A stretch of 64,000 bases of DNA, taken from an uncultured Clostridia bacterium. GTDB lineage: Bacteria; Bacillota; Clostridia; Oscillospirales; Acutalibacteraceae. Position numbers and translations under genes: made by a program. The DNA is taken from contig CANPWP010000003.1 of NCBI GenBank assembly GCA_947584595.1, positions 93,336-157,335 on the forward strand, written 5' to 3'. The number at the start of each line of letters is the position of its first letter. Position 1 is the first letter of the stretch. Below are positions 44,195-53,643 of the stretch, piece by piece. The notes under the pieces are model-generated. The model saw nothing but the letters and a program-made list of their open reading frames with translations. It was not told where the DNA came from and made no database searches.

Positions 44195-44232
44195 AACAAA
44201 AGGAGCAGGGCAGAAGTCCTGCTCCTTTTGTT
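44195..44232 (+). terminator. Terminator after the third amylase
   Basis: AACAAAAGGAGCAGG pairs perfectly with CCTGCTCCTTTTGTT around an eight-base loop. Confidence 0.85.
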
Positions 44233-44273
44233 ATAAAAATAAAGTCCGGCTGAGAGAAAATCTTAACCGGACT
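44230..44273 (-). terminator. Terminator of the alkaline phosphatase gene
   Basis: On the minus strand AGTCCGG pairs with CCGGACT (44243-44249 and 44267-44273), followed by TTTATTTTTA. Confidence 0.75.
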
Positions 44274-44317
44274 CGTACTATTTAAATTATTTGTTTATAG
44301 TGTTTTTTATTAAATAA

Positions 44318-45550
44318 TTATACGTTTGCATCGTTCAATAATTTTACCTCAGCCTCGCCGTAGGTTTTGTTAAGCTGTTTTCTCATAGCCTTGCTGATAT
44401 CCGTGTTTTCAATTGTATCTTCCTCGAATAAATTGTCAGACTGTGCTCCTGCCGCCATAAGTAAAACATTTGTGCTTGTGTGCTCGCCGCCTGAGGTAAA
44501 GCAGTCGTTGTTAATATCTTCAGCCGTTGCGTTTTCGGGAACAATAACTCCTCCTGTTTCGTGGTCGGCAGTTACAATTACAAGCGTACCCGGATTATTT
44601 TCTGCCCATGAAAGAACGGAATTTACAGCTTTGTCAAAGCTCTGCATCTCTTTTAGAGTTCCTTCCATATCAAGGTCTGCCTCTTTTATATCAATATTGC
44701 TTCCTTCAACCATAAGAAAGAAACCGTTGTCATTGTTCAAAAGTTCAAGCGCCTTTTCTGTCATAGTAGACAGGGAAGGGGTCTTATCTCCGTATATACC
44801 GTCATATGCAAACATACCTAAAGACTTCTTACTTCCGTCCATTTTAAGCATATCTTTTTCATCTCTCACATATTCATAATCATTACTTACGGCAGTTCTT
44901 TCAGCTCCGCCTGTATAATATTGGCTTCCTCCTCCAAATAAAACGTCAACATTTGCCCTGAGCATTTGTTTAAACAGAGTATTAAGAACAGAGCGGGCGT
45001 TATAATGACAGACCATACCTGCCGGAGTAGCGTGCGGCAAGACCTGAGTTGCAACAAGACCTGTTTTAAGACCTCTGGCTTTGGCAAATTCGACCATTGT
45101 TTCAACAGGGTCTCCGTTTTCATCAACGCCTAAATATTGATTTTCCGTTTTAATTCCGCAGCTCATAGCAGTAGATGCGGCGGCACTGTCGGTAGTACCT
45201 GACAGAGAATCGGTTTTTACGTAAACCGTATTTTCAATGCCTTGCATTATAAGCTTGTCGCCTTTGACGATTTCGGAGCATTTAATAATGTTTTCACCCA
45301 TACCGTCGCCAATCATAAGAATAACATTTTTAACCGGTTCTTCAGTGCTTAAGTTATACTCTTTAAAGTCTACCCATTCAAGTTTGTCTGTATCAAGGGC
45401 AGGTGCTATAGTTTCCTCAGCCTGAGAAACCGAAGAAGCAGTTTTATTGGAAGTTGTTTCATCGGTTGATGTAGTTTGAGTTGCTGTTTGACATCCGCAA
45501 AAGCCTAAAATAATTACAAACGATAATAAAATGCTTAAAAATTTTTTCAT
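44318..45550 (-). CDS. Alkaline phosphatase lipoprotein
   Basis: Extracellular, lipid-anchored phosphomonoesterase of 410 residues in the PhoA family. The signal peptide ends in FCGC, a lipobox with Cys at about residue 20, followed by a Thr/Ser linker. Metal site MIGDGMG, the Ser nucleophile in GTTDSAAASTAM, LMVEGSNID and the C-terminal ADHETGG and GGEHTS are all present. It would release phosphate from organic phosphates outside the cell. Phosphate control through PhoP is possible; I did not find a clear Pho box. AGGAGG precedes the ATG. Confidence 0.9.
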   Translation of the reverse strand: MKKFLSILLSFVIILGFCGCQTATQTTSTDETTSNKTASSVSQAEETIAPALDTDKLEWVDFKEYNLSTEEPVKNVILMIGDGMGENIIKCSEIVKGDKLIMQGIENTVYVKTDSLSGTTDSAAASTAMSCGIKTENQYLGVDENGDPVETMVEFAKARGLKTGLVATQVLPHATPAGMVCHYNARSVLNTLFKQMLRANVDVLFGGGSQYYTGGAERTAVSNDYEYVRDEKDMLKMDGSKKSLGMFAYDGIYGDKTPSLSTMTEKALELLNNDNGFFLMVEGSNIDIKEADLDMEGTLKEMQSFDKAVNSVLSWAENNPGTLVIVTADHETGGVIVPENATAEDINNDCFTSGGEHTSTNVLLMAAGAQSDNLFEEDTIENTDISKAMRKQLNKTYGEAEVKLLNDANV

Positions 45551-45574
45551 AAAATTCCTCCTAAAATTAAAATA

Positions 45575-46135
45575 TTAGAATTTCCATGGTTTAATATTAT
45601 TGCCATGGACTAAAAAAGCCTTATTTGAAATTTTTGCAAGCGGAGTATCACTTTTGCTGTCAGAGTAAAATTCTTCAATTTGAATGTCTTTAAAGGCTGT
45701 TCTGAAAACTCTGACTTTTTCTTTTCCGTGACAATTTTCTCCTGTGTATATTCCTGTGTTTTTATCTACGATCGAAGCAAATAAATACCTGATTTTTAAT
45801 TCTTTGCAAATTGGCTGAAGCAAAAATTCAGGTGAAGCGGAAATTACAACGTCATTGTTCTTTTGTTGATTAAGATACCATTCTTTTATATTTTTTTTAT
45901 GTTTTTTCCAGAAATCCTCCAAATCCACAGGATAATTTACATATCTTAAAAACCTGAACATAACTTGTTTTAATTCAGTTTTTGTACCTTTCTTAAACAG
46001 ATAAAATTTTAATAAGGATTTTATTAAGGAGGGGATAGTAAAAAGGATTTTTTTATGTCTTTTCAGTGAAAAAATATAAAAGTCAAAGGTAGAGTCACCG
46101 TCATAAATGGTATTGTCAAAATCATAAACATTCAT
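45575..46135 (-). CDS. HAD-superfamily subfamily IB phosphatase
   Basis: Predicted cytosolic phosphatase, about 186 residues. Motif I is YDFDNTIYDGDST, with nucleophile Asp and general acid Asp two residues later. Motif II is VVISASPEF and motif III/IV is FYSDSKSDTPLAKIS. Subfamily IB members include phosphoserine phosphatase and acyltransferase-linked PlsC partners; the substrate cannot be told here. The ATG at 46135 matches family starts (MNVYDFD); an ATG 24 bases upstream is possible and neither has a strong ribosome-binding site at ideal distance. Confidence 0.8.
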   Translation of the reverse strand: MNVYDFDNTIYDGDSTFDFYIFSLKRHKKILFTIPSLIKSLLKFYLFKKGTKTELKQVMFRFLRYVNYPVDLEDFWKKHKKNIKEWYLNQQKNNDVVISASPEFLLQPICKELKIRYLFASIVDKNTGIYTGENCHGKEKVRVFRTAFKDIQIEEFYSDSKSDTPLAKISNKAFLVHGNNIKPWKF

Positions 46136-46246
46136 AAAGTTTTCATAAATCCTTAACATTGTTAGTCTATATTACTGATTATACTGGGTAATATTGAAAA
46201 GTTCAATATATAAATTCCAAAAGTAGGTTACAAAATTGAAATTCTA

Positions 46247-46275
46247 TTGTTTATTTGAAAGTTTTAGTGTATATT
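46247..46275 (+). promoter_or_regulatory. Promoter of the DUF5685/DnaJ genes
   Basis: TTGTTT at 46247-46252, 17-base spacer, TATATT at 46270-46275, 31 bases before the start. Confidence 0.5.
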
Positions 46276-46305
46276 AAAATAGAATAACTGTTTATAGGTG
46301 AAGAA

Positions 46306-47172
46306 ATGTTTGGCTACATAAAAATTCATAAAGAGGAGCTTTTAGTCAGAGAATATGAGGCATATAAGTCGGTATACTGCGGGCTTTGCAAAAGAATGGG
46401 AAAAGAATATTCTTTCCTTTCACGATTTATACTAAGCTATGACTCCACCTTTTACGCAATGTTTCTTATGTCGCAGAATTATAAATGTACAGGCTTTGAG
46501 AGGAAACGCTGTACCTGTAATCCTCTTAAAAAATGCACCTTTTGCAAAGGCGGGGAAGAAGCGCTGTCAAAGGCTTCGGCATTGTCTGTTATTCTTGCAT
46601 ATTATAAACTTGTTGACGATATTAACGACAGCGAATTTTTTAAAAGAACATTAATAAAGATTGTAAAGCCGATTTTTTCACATTGGCGTAAAAAAGCGTT
46701 AAAAAACTATCCTAAGATAGATATACTTGCAAAAGAAATGATTTTTTCTCAGTTTGACGCAGAAAAGAATAAGGATTGCTGTCTTGATATGGCGGCAGAG
46801 CCTACAGCAAGGCTTTTGTCTAATCTGCTGTCTATTGAAACAGAAGATAAATCACTTAAAATAGTATATGAACAGTTTGGATATCATATAGGAAGATGGA
46901 TTTATTTGATAGATGCTGTTGATGATTTACAGGAGGACATAAAAAAACACAATTTTAATCCGTTTTTGCTTTTAGACGAAAAAGATAGAAACAATGAAAA
47001 TTATAAAATAATATTAAGCAGATGCCTTGCTCAGGCTTTTAATGCTTATAATTTAATAGAAATAACAGATTTCAAGGGAATACTTGATAATATAATTTTA
47101 AAAGGTCTGCCATTAATGCAGGAAAAAGTTTTAAAAGGGGAGAAAGGAAAAAGAAATGAGAGATCCGTATGA
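46306..47172 (+). CDS. DUF5685 family protein
   Basis: Cytosolic, helical protein of 288 residues, function unknown. A Cys-rich part (CGLCKRMG at about residue 25, then [16 protein letters not shown] near 65-80) could bind metal. The C-terminal half has [18 protein letters not shown], an Asp-rich helix reminiscent of prenyl-synthase-like folds, though without the paired DDxxD sites. Its last 17 bases overlap the start of the DnaJ-domain gene, so the two are translated together. Confidence 0.7.
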   Translation: MFGYIKIHKEELLVREYEAYKSVYCGLCKRMGKEYSFLSRFILSYDSTFYAMFLMSQNYKCTGFERKRCTCNPLKKCTFCKGGEEALSKASALSVILAYYKLVDDINDSEFFKRTLIKIVKPIFSHWRKKALKNYPKIDILAKEMIFSQFDAEKNKDCCLDMAAEPTARLLSNLLSIETEDKSLKIVYEQFGYHIGRWIYLIDAVDDLQEDIKKHNFNPFLLLDEKDRNNENYKIILSRCLAQAFNAYNLIEITDFKGILDNIILKGLPLMQEKVLKGEKGKRNERSV

Positions 47173-47788
47173 GGTTTTGGGAATATCCAGAAGCGCAACA
47201 GATGACGAAATTAAATCAGCATATAGAAAGCTTGCAAAGAAATATCATCCCGATAATTATAATAACAGCCCTTTAGCTTCAGTTGCTGAAGAAAAAATGA
47301 AAGAAATCAATGAAGCCTATGAATCAATAATTACAGAGCGTAAAGGCGGTAAATCAAATAACGGTTCAAACAGATATTACGGCGGTTATGGTAATTACGG
47401 AGGATATCAGGGAAGCAATTATGCAAGAAGCACGGAGTACCTAAATATCCGACAGCTTATCCAGCAGGGAAGAATACAGCAGGCGGAGGAAATTCTTGAT
47501 AATGTAAATACCAACAGCAGAAGTGCCGAATGGTATTTTCTCAGAGGAATGTGTTATTATCGCAAAGGCTGGACCCAGCAGGCAGCGACACATTTTCAGA
47601 CTGCCTGCAATATGGACCCGAATAATCAGGAATACAGATCTGCTGTTTACAATATGAATAATCAGGGAAATTACGGCTACGGCGGTTACAATACGACAGG
47701 CAGCGGAGGCAGTCAGTGCAATATTTGTGATATTTGTACTGCAATTTGGTGCGCCGATTGCTGTTGCGATTGTGCAAGAGGCTGTTAA
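47156..47788 (+). CDS. DnaJ-domain protein with TPR and Cys-rich tail
   Basis: Protein of 210 residues. The J domain (1-65) has [17 protein letters not shown] and the HPD motif in KKYHPDNY, so it should stimulate an Hsp70 ATPase. A Gly/Tyr/Asn-rich spacer and a TPR-like pair of helices (about 95-160, [12 protein letters not shown] and [14 protein letters not shown]) follow. The extreme C terminus is a dense Cys cluster, [19 protein letters not shown], with ten cysteines in about 25 residues. GGGGAGAAAGG precedes the ATG inside the DUF5685 gene. No Hsp70 gene is nearby; it is probably a specialised J protein. Confidence 0.8.
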   Translation: MRDPYEVLGISRSATDDEIKSAYRKLAKKYHPDNYNNSPLASVAEEKMKEINEAYESIITERKGGKSNNGSNRYYGGYGNYGGYQGSNYARSTEYLNIRQLIQQGRIQQAEEILDNVNTNSRSAEWYFLRGMCYYRKGWTQQAATHFQTACNMDPNNQEYRSAVYNMNNQGNYGYGGYNTTGSGGSQCNICDICTAIWCADCCCDCARGC

Positions 47789-47819
47789 TACTGATTTAAA
47801 TTAGTATAAGGTGATTTTT

Positions 47820-48356
47820 ATGTATAGCAGTAAAATTGCATACAAGGTTGCATTGTGCGGAGTTTTATCCGCACTTTCTCTTGTTTTAATGATGTTTACA
47901 ACTGTAATTCCCGTAGGCACGTATGCTCTTCCCGTGATGGCAGGAATTTTGCTTGTATCTGTTGTAATTGAGTTTAACACAAAATGGGCATTAGCAGTAT
48001 ATTTTGCGGTGTCTGTTTTGTCGCTTTTACTTTCCGGTGATAAGGAGGCTGTTTTATATTTCATTGCTTTTTTTGGATTTTATCCCATAGTTAAAAGCTA
48101 TATAGAAAAAATTAAATCAAAAATTTTGCAGTGGGTTTTAAAATATGCTCTGTTTAATGCCTGTATGGTATCAGCTTTTTATATAGGGATTTACCTTTTA
48201 GGCGTACCTCTTGATTCATTTGATATACTCGGATATAATCTTCCTCTTGTATTTCTTTTCATAGGGAATATTGTGTTTTTTTTATATGACAGATGTGTAA
48301 ACATTGTGATAATAAATTACATAACAAAATGGAGAAATAAATTGATTAAATATTAG
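47820..48356 (+). CDS. Multi-pass membrane protein, ECF S-component-like
   Basis: A 178-residue, very hydrophobic protein with five or six transmembrane helices (VALCGVLSALSLVLMM being the first). Size and layout resemble S components of ECF transporters, which would work with the EcfA-EcfA-EcfT module at 2120-4640, but I see no substrate-specific motif. AAGGTGA five bases before the ATG at 47820 sets the start. It follows the DnaJ-type gene by about 30 bases on the same strand. Confidence 0.55.
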   Translation: MYSSKIAYKVALCGVLSALSLVLMMFTTVIPVGTYALPVMAGILLVSVVIEFNTKWALAVYFAVSVLSLLLSGDKEAVLYFIAFFGFYPIVKSYIEKIKSKILQWVLKYALFNACMVSAFYIGIYLLGVPLDSFDILGYNLPLVFLFIGNIVFFLYDRCVNIVIINYITKWRNKLIKY

Positions 48357-48366
48357 GGCGTATATG

Positions 48367-48395
48367 TTGAATTATGGTTAATTTTATTGTATAAT
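48367..48395 (+). promoter_or_regulatory. Promoter of the GH24 gene
   Basis: TTGAAT at 48367-48372, 17-base spacer, TATAAT at 48390-48395. Confidence 0.65.
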
Positions 48396-48467
48396 TTATT
48401 AAATAGGTAAATAGGTTAAATTATTTGTTTTTTAAAATTATTTATCGAAAATCCAAAGGTGTTTGTT

Positions 48468-50516
48468 ATGAAAAAATATAGCGTTATTGAAAAATTAACA
48501 TCTGTATTCCTTGTTGGAATAATGCTTGTAATAGGAGCAGTTATATCGGCAGGGGCTGAACAATTACCTGAAAATTCAGCTTATGACCAATCGTATGTTG
48601 ATGAAATAATAGGCAAAGAGTCATCAAAAAACAACATGAACGGCGATGTTTATTTGTCTGAAAAAGAAATTTCTATTGAAATAGGAGATACCTTTAAATT
48701 AGAAGCTTTTGTTTCAAGCAACAGCACAATTATGAATTCATCAGAATTTTCAAGCAGTGACAAATCTGTTGCAACTGTAGATAATAACGGAAACGTAACG
48801 GCAATTAAAAAAGGAAAAAGTACTGTAACGGTAAAGGTTAAAGGCTCAAACAAAACTGCAAGCTGCACTGTAAATGTTCACGGTAAAAATGAGACTGTAA
48901 CTCAACCAACAACCGTTTCAAAAGAAGAGCCTGCAAATCCCGACAAGAGCGTTTCTGTGTCCCCGTCATCCGCAACGATTTATAAAGGATGTAACTTTAT
49001 TGTAAAGGCAACAAGCAAAGAAACTGTAAGCTTTAAAAGTTCAAATGCAAATGTTGCAGATGTTGACTCAAACGGAATTGTTAAAGCCGTATCTTCAGGA
49101 ACAGCAACTATTACTGCTTTTACGGAAACCGATAGTGCAGTCTGTAAAATAACAGTAAAAAGCGGTTCAAATGTAAATATTTCTAATACTTCAAAGACTA
49201 TTTACAGAACACAGTCATTGTTGCTTTCATCTTCAAACAGCGTAACATGGTCATCCGGCGATACTTCGGTTGCAACCGTATCTTCAAAGGGTGTAGTTTA
49301 TGCAGTAAAAGCGGGATATGCCGTAATATCCGCAAAAACCTCAGGGGGAGAGGCAACCTGTCTTGTAAAGGTGAATCCATCACAGCCCATAAGATTTGCT
49401 TATGTTTCTCCTAATTCAGCCCCTAAAAATTCTACTGTCAGCTTTAAAACAATTACTGATAAAAGCAGAACGGCAGTTAAATTTGAATACACAATAAACG
49501 GAACTACAAAAACTGTAAATGCAGCAACAAAAGAAACAGACGGAAATAATTACATCTGGACAGCTTCTGCTAAGCTTACAACTGCGGGAGAATATAACGT
49601 TGTTGCATATGCGCAATATAATAATACTGAAAAATGGAGCACTTGTGCAGATGCAAAGACAACGGCATTTGTAACATCTTCAACCAGTACAACGACAACC
49701 TCAAATGAAAAACGCAGGGTAAGCGACGGCGGAATGGAAATGATAGCAGAATTTGAGGGCTTTTTAAGTTCGCTTACCGATGATGTTCTTACAGGAGACC
49801 CTACGATCGGACACGGACGGGTAATTTATCCGGGAAATACTTTCTATAATAATTTAACAAAAAAAGAAGCATATGCTTATCTTGTTCAGTCTGTCAATAA
49901 TGACGGATATGCGTCAAGCGTTAATAACTACCTGTTAAACCACAACGCAAAATTTAATCAACAGCAGTATGACGCCCTGGTTTGTTTTACATATAATGTT
50001 GGAGTAAGTGCGCTTCCCGGTGATGACGAATTAGGCGCCGTATTCTTTAACGGAACAACTAATATTTCACCGTCTACAGGTCTGACTAAAGGACAAGCCT
50101 GCTATGTAATCGGAGATTATGTCAATATAAGGTCAAGTCCGAATACAAGCTCAAGTATTTTAACTAATGTGAGGATAAATACAACAGCAACGCTTTTAAC
50201 CACAAACCTTTACAGCGGCAGCGGATTAAATTGGTATTACATTCAGCTGTCTGACGGAACAAAGGGATATATCTGCTCTGATTATTTAAGTTTTCAGGGA
50301 ACAGGAACAATGTACGACCTTTCAAAAGTAAACAAAAATGAATTTATTAAAGATTTTCTTCAATGGCACCACGCAGGCGGATGTATTAAAGGACTTTTAA
50401 ACAGAAGAGTAGATGAAGCCGAAATGTTCCTGTACGGCGATTATATACGTGACGGAAGCTCAAATAAATATAATTTCAGTTTTACCTGTAAAAACAACTC
50501 TTCATTCTACATTTAA
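48468..50516 (+). CDS. Secreted Big2 - GH24 lysozyme with inserted SH3 domain
   Basis: Exported cell-wall hydrolase of 682 residues. After a signal peptide (about 1-28) come three bacterial Ig-like Big2 domains (about 60-130, 155-225, 230-300, each with a SATVDNNGNVTAIKKG-type motif) and a further beta domain. The GH24 domain starts near residue 420 with the Glu-8-Asp-5-Thr triad in EFEGFLSSLTDDVL and DPTIGHG, then KFNQQQYDALVCFTYNVG. An SH3-type domain (about 540-610, with GDYVNIRSSPNTSSSIL and GYICSDYL) interrupts it before the C-terminal GH24 part, FLQWHHAGGCIKGLLNRRVDEAEMFL. No phage genes flank it. AAAGGTG precedes the ATG at 48468. Confidence 0.82.
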   Translation: MKKYSVIEKLTSVFLVGIMLVIGAVISAGAEQLPENSAYDQSYVDEIIGKESSKNNMNGDVYLSEKEISIEIGDTFKLEAFVSSNSTIMNSSEFSSSDKSVATVDNNGNVTAIKKGKSTVTVKVKGSNKTASCTVNVHGKNETVTQPTTVSKEEPANPDKSVSVSPSSATIYKGCNFIVKATSKETVSFKSSNANVADVDSNGIVKAVSSGTATITAFTETDSAVCKITVKSGSNVNISNTSKTIYRTQSLLLSSSNSVTWSSGDTSVATVSSKGVVYAVKAGYAVISAKTSGGEATCLVKVNPSQPIRFAYVSPNSAPKNSTVSFKTITDKSRTAVKFEYTINGTTKTVNAATKETDGNNYIWTASAKLTTAGEYNVVAYAQYNNTEKWSTCADAKTTAFVTSSTSTTTTSNEKRRVSDGGMEMIAEFEGFLSSLTDDVLTGDPTIGHGRVIYPGNTFYNNLTKKEAYAYLVQSVNNDGYASSVNNYLLNHNAKFNQQQYDALVCFTYNVGVSALPGDDELGAVFFNGTTNISPSTGLTKGQACYVIGDYVNIRSSPNTSSSILTNVRINTTATLLTTNLYSGSGLNWYYIQLSDGTKGYICSDYLSFQGTGTMYDLSKVNKNEFIKDFLQWHHAGGCIKGLLNRRVDEAEMFLYGDYIRDGSSNKYNFSFTCKNNSSFYI

Positions 50517-50534
50517 AGATAAAAGGATGGTAAT

Positions 50535-51335
50535 ATGAAAAAAATCGGTTTTATTGGAGCAGGCAATATGGCAACTGCAATTATTAACGGACTCGTTTCC
50601 AATAAAGCAGTTGAGGCAAAGAATGTAAACGTATTTGATTTGGATAAAGAAAAGCTTAATTTAATGACTCAAAAGGGTATAAATGTCCTGTTAAATTCAA
50701 AAGAAGTTGTACAAAACAGCGACATTATTGTTCTTGCAGTAAAACCGCAGAATTACAGCGAGGTTTTACTGGAACTTAAAGACGTTGTTGATGAGTCTAA
50801 AATTTTTGTATCAATTGCGGCGGGAATATCAATTTCTTATGTAAGAAACGAACTTTCATGTAATTGCCCTATGGTAAGGGTAATGCCGAATACACCGCTT
50901 TTGTTAGGTAAGGGTGCAACTGCGCTTTGTCCGTCCGAAAACATTTCTTCTGATGATTTTGAAACAATAAAAAATATGTTTGAATTAGGCGGAACGACAG
51001 AGGTTTTCACAGAAGACCATATGAATGAAATAATTTCCGTAAACGGAAGTTCGCCTGCATATATTTATCTTTTCGCAAAGGTTATGGCGGACTATGCAAA
51101 ATCATGTAATATAGATTACGATAAGGCAATGAATTTGATTTGTGCAACTCTTGAGGGAAGTGCTGAAATGTTAAGGAGCAGCGGAGACAGTGCTGAGACC
51201 TTAATTGAAAAGGTAAGCTCTAAGGGCGGCACAACTATTGAGGCATTAAATAAATTACGTGAATATAAATTTGAAGAGGCAATTACACAGGCAATGAAAG
51301 CCTGTACAAGCAGGGCGGAAGAACTGGGTAAATAA
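50535..51335 (+). CDS. proC: Pyrroline-5-carboxylate reductase
   Basis: Last step of proline synthesis. The NAD(P)-binding GFIGAGNMATAI is at the N terminus, VMPNTPLLLGKGATAL follows the Rossmann domain, and the C-terminal signature SKGGTTIEAL is present. At 266 residues it is of normal length. No proA or proB is nearby. It starts 18 bases after the GH24 gene and could be co-transcribed with it and with the membrane genes downstream. Confidence 0.94.
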   Translation: MKKIGFIGAGNMATAIINGLVSNKAVEAKNVNVFDLDKEKLNLMTQKGINVLLNSKEVVQNSDIIVLAVKPQNYSEVLLELKDVVDESKIFVSIAAGISISYVRNELSCNCPMVRVMPNTPLLLGKGATALCPSENISSDDFETIKNMFELGGTTEVFTEDHMNEIISVNGSSPAYIYLFAKVMADYAKSCNIDYDKAMNLICATLEGSAEMLRSSGDSAETLIEKVSSKGGTTIEALNKLREYKFEEAITQAMKACTSRAEELGK

Positions 51336-51407
51336 TCATATTTAAAAATCCTTATGCATAATTTTATGTAGGACAAACATAAAAGAATTGCGAAAGGAAC
51401 AATAAAT

Positions 51408-52085
51408 ATGAAAGCGATTTTCTTCTCATTAAATAAATTAAAACCGAACTTAAACGGAAGTTACAGACATTATAATAATTTCAGCATTAAAGTATTTTTG
51501 AAAAAATACGGAACAGTTGCTTTTTTTGCGGTATCCTTTTTAATAGGGATGATGTTTGGAGCAATATATGCAAAAGGAGCGTCACAATCTCTTTATAAAG
51601 GGCTGGACTTTCTTTTTACAACAAACTTAAGCGCAAGGCTTACGCAAGATTTTTTTGAAACCTTTTCTGCCTGTTTTGCGTCTGACTTTGTGTTTATGGC
51701 GGCAGTATTTTTATTAGGTATAACGCCTTGGGGAATCCCTTTTATACCGCTTGTCTGTGCTTTCAAAGGTTTCGGTACGGGACTGTCGGGCGGTTTTCTT
51801 GTAGAAAGTCATTCACTATCGGGATTTTTCTTTTACTTGGCAGTATTGTTGCCCGGAGTGTTTCTTTTTAGCCTTGTTCTTTTAACACAAAGTAATTTAG
51901 CCTTTTATAATTCTAAAAAAATATTTATTACTTTATTTACAAATAATCAAAATCAGATAATTCCGAGGGTGGCGATGCTGAATTATTTGCAGAGAAGCCT
52001 TACTCTGCTGATAATATCATTTGGCAGTGCAATTTTAAATACACTGCTGTGGAGTTTGCTTTCACCGTTATTTGGTTTTGTATAA
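51408..52085 (+). CDS. SpoIIM-like membrane protein
   Basis: Membrane protein of 225 residues with about five hydrophobic segments; VAFFAVSFLIGMMFGAIYA and the polar LLGITPWGIPFIPLVCAFKGFGTGLSGG resemble the SpoIIM/DUF95 family, whose member in Bacillus helps drive engulfment in sporulation. The match is by pattern, so I leave the gene unnamed. AAAGGAAC precedes the ATG. It is followed 23 bases later by another membrane-protein gene. Confidence 0.55.
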   Translation: MKAIFFSLNKLKPNLNGSYRHYNNFSIKVFLKKYGTVAFFAVSFLIGMMFGAIYAKGASQSLYKGLDFLFTTNLSARLTQDFFETFSACFASDFVFMAAVFLLGITPWGIPFIPLVCAFKGFGTGLSGGFLVESHSLSGFFFYLAVLLPGVFLFSLVLLTQSNLAFYNSKKIFITLFTNNQNQIIPRVAMLNYLQRSLTLLIISFGSAILNTLLWSLLSPLFGFV

Positions 52086-52108
52086 AAATAAAAATCAGGA
52101 GATATAAA

Positions 52109-53074
52109 ATGGCAGATACAGAAAAAACCAAATTGGGAATTACGAAATTTTTTACGGCATATTTTCAAAATTTTGTAAAATTAATTTATGTAGATGTAAT
52201 TTTTGCTGTACCGCTGATATTGTTTTTCACTTTGTTTTATTTTTTAGGACAAGCAATCAATTTTAACAATATAATTATTTTATGTCTTATGGTAATTCCT
52301 GTTATGCCCTTTTATGCCGGCGTTACTCTTGTTACAAGGAATATGGTAAGAGAGGATGATTACATTCCTGTTTTTGCAACGTTTTTGAAAGGCATAAAAG
52401 AGAACGGTCTTAGATTTCTCCTGCACGGAGTTGTGCTTTACTGTGCTATACTTTTCAGCTATTTTTCTATTTCACTTTATGGTAATATTGCACGGCAAAA
52501 CACTATGTTTTATGCAGTTATGATTATTTGCATAATAATATCTATTTTGTTTTTGTTTATGTTTTTCAATCTGCCTTTAATGACGGTTACATTTGACATT
52601 TCCATTAAAGATACCTATAAAAACTGTGCGCTAATGACCTTTGGTCAAATGAAAAACAATTTTCTTGCTTTAATCGGAGTATTTTTATTAGGTGTTTTCT
52701 GTCTTTCATTTTTAGTTTTCAGCAGTACGGATTTGTGGGTAATTATACTTACATTTTTGTTTGTTGTATTCTTAATTCCAGGATCAATGTCTTTTATAAT
52801 CAACTATGCAGAGTATAAGGATATGATGAATTTGCTTGTATCAAAGGAGCAGAAGAAGCAGGAAATAGAGAGAGAAATGCTTTATAAAAAGAATCCTAAC
52901 CTGAAAAAGCAGGATGAAGCAAGAAAATTCAGAGATGATTTTTCCGATGTGGTAATTGATGAAACTAAAGACGGAGACGAATACATTTTCCACAACGGAA
53001 AAATGGTAAAAAGAAGTGTGCTTATTAAACAAATGAAAGCGGCCGGTGAAATTATTGATGAAAAAGAAGAATAA
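52109..53074 (+). CDS. DUF624/YesL-like membrane protein
   Basis: Protein of 321 residues. Six or so transmembrane helices occupy residues 20-250, with the segment MVREDDYIPVFATFLKGIKENG, which fits the R-x-D/E-x(n)-F-x(5)-K-x-N pattern of DUF624 proteins. A charged C-terminal tail with coiled-coil character (KEQKKQEIEREMLYKK) follows. AGGAGAT before the ATG at 52109 sets the start; an upstream in-frame extension lies inside the previous gene. Its 3' end overlaps the next start by 17 bases. Function unknown. Confidence 0.55.
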   Translation: MADTEKTKLGITKFFTAYFQNFVKLIYVDVIFAVPLILFFTLFYFLGQAINFNNIIILCLMVIPVMPFYAGVTLVTRNMVREDDYIPVFATFLKGIKENGLRFLLHGVVLYCAILFSYFSISLYGNIARQNTMFYAVMIICIIISILFLFMFFNLPLMTVTFDISIKDTYKNCALMTFGQMKNNFLALIGVFLLGVFCLSFLVFSSTDLWVIILTFLFVVFLIPGSMSFIINYAEYKDMMNLLVSKEQKKQEIEREMLYKKNPNLKKQDEARKFRDDFSDVVIDETKDGDEYIFHNGKMVKRSVLIKQMKAAGEIIDEKEE

Positions 53075-53633
53075 AAAGTATAAATCAAATAAAATTATAA
53101 TATTTCTGAGTATAGTTTTTGCGGCAATACTTATTACAGCCGCAGTTATAGCATATTTTATATTTGCTCAGAATACTGAAAATCCTTCGCCGGACAAATT
53201 GCAAAACGATTCTCAGCCGTCATTGTCAGAAACAACTTCATTGCAAATTACTTCGCCGGAAACAACTTTAAAAGAGACGATTGTTTCTGAAACGGATTCC
53301 TCTGAAGTAACAGAAGTTTCTCTTTATACTTCATATAAACCGTATAAAGCTATAGAATCGGAAACAGGAAAAGATACTTCTCTCACAACGGTGTTCGGTA
53401 CTGCATACAGTCAGTACGGAGGAGAGCTTAAGCTTAATGAAGATAAAACTTTCAGTCTTTATGTAGGTATAAGCAACAGCGATGATTCCGAGGGTACTTT
53501 CACCTTAGAAGATGATAAAATAAAGGCAACATTTAACAGCGGGGACGAAAAAGAATTTACAATTACTGAAGAAGCCGAAGAAACAGTTATAATAGTTCCA
53601 ATTGGACTTTATAATGTTTACTTTAGGCCGTAG
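53058..53633 (+). CDS. Membrane-anchored protein, tandem paralogue 1
   Basis: Protein of 191 residues: basic cytosolic N terminus, one transmembrane helix (about 12-35), a Ser/Thr/Glu-rich extracellular linker and a C-terminal beta domain of about 90 residues starting YKPYKAIE. The domain pattern, with KTFSLYVGI, EGTFTLEDDKIKATFNSG and a VYF end, recurs in the next gene and, more loosely, in the DUF5640-like protein at 62001. The start at 53058 lies within the end of the previous gene. Function unknown. Confidence 0.6.
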   Translation: MKKKNKKYKSNKIIIFLSIVFAAILITAAVIAYFIFAQNTENPSPDKLQNDSQPSLSETTSLQITSPETTLKETIVSETDSSEVTEVSLYTSYKPYKAIESETGKDTSLTTVFGTAYSQYGGELKLNEDKTFSLYVGISNSDDSEGTFTLEDDKIKATFNSGDEKEFTITEEAEETVIIVPIGLYNVYFRP

Positions 53634-53643
53634 GAGAATTATT

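Noticed and set aside
48468..50516. Prophage or endolysin cassette
   Set aside because: The GH24 domain has a signal peptide and Big2 domains, and no holin, structural or integrase genes are nearby.
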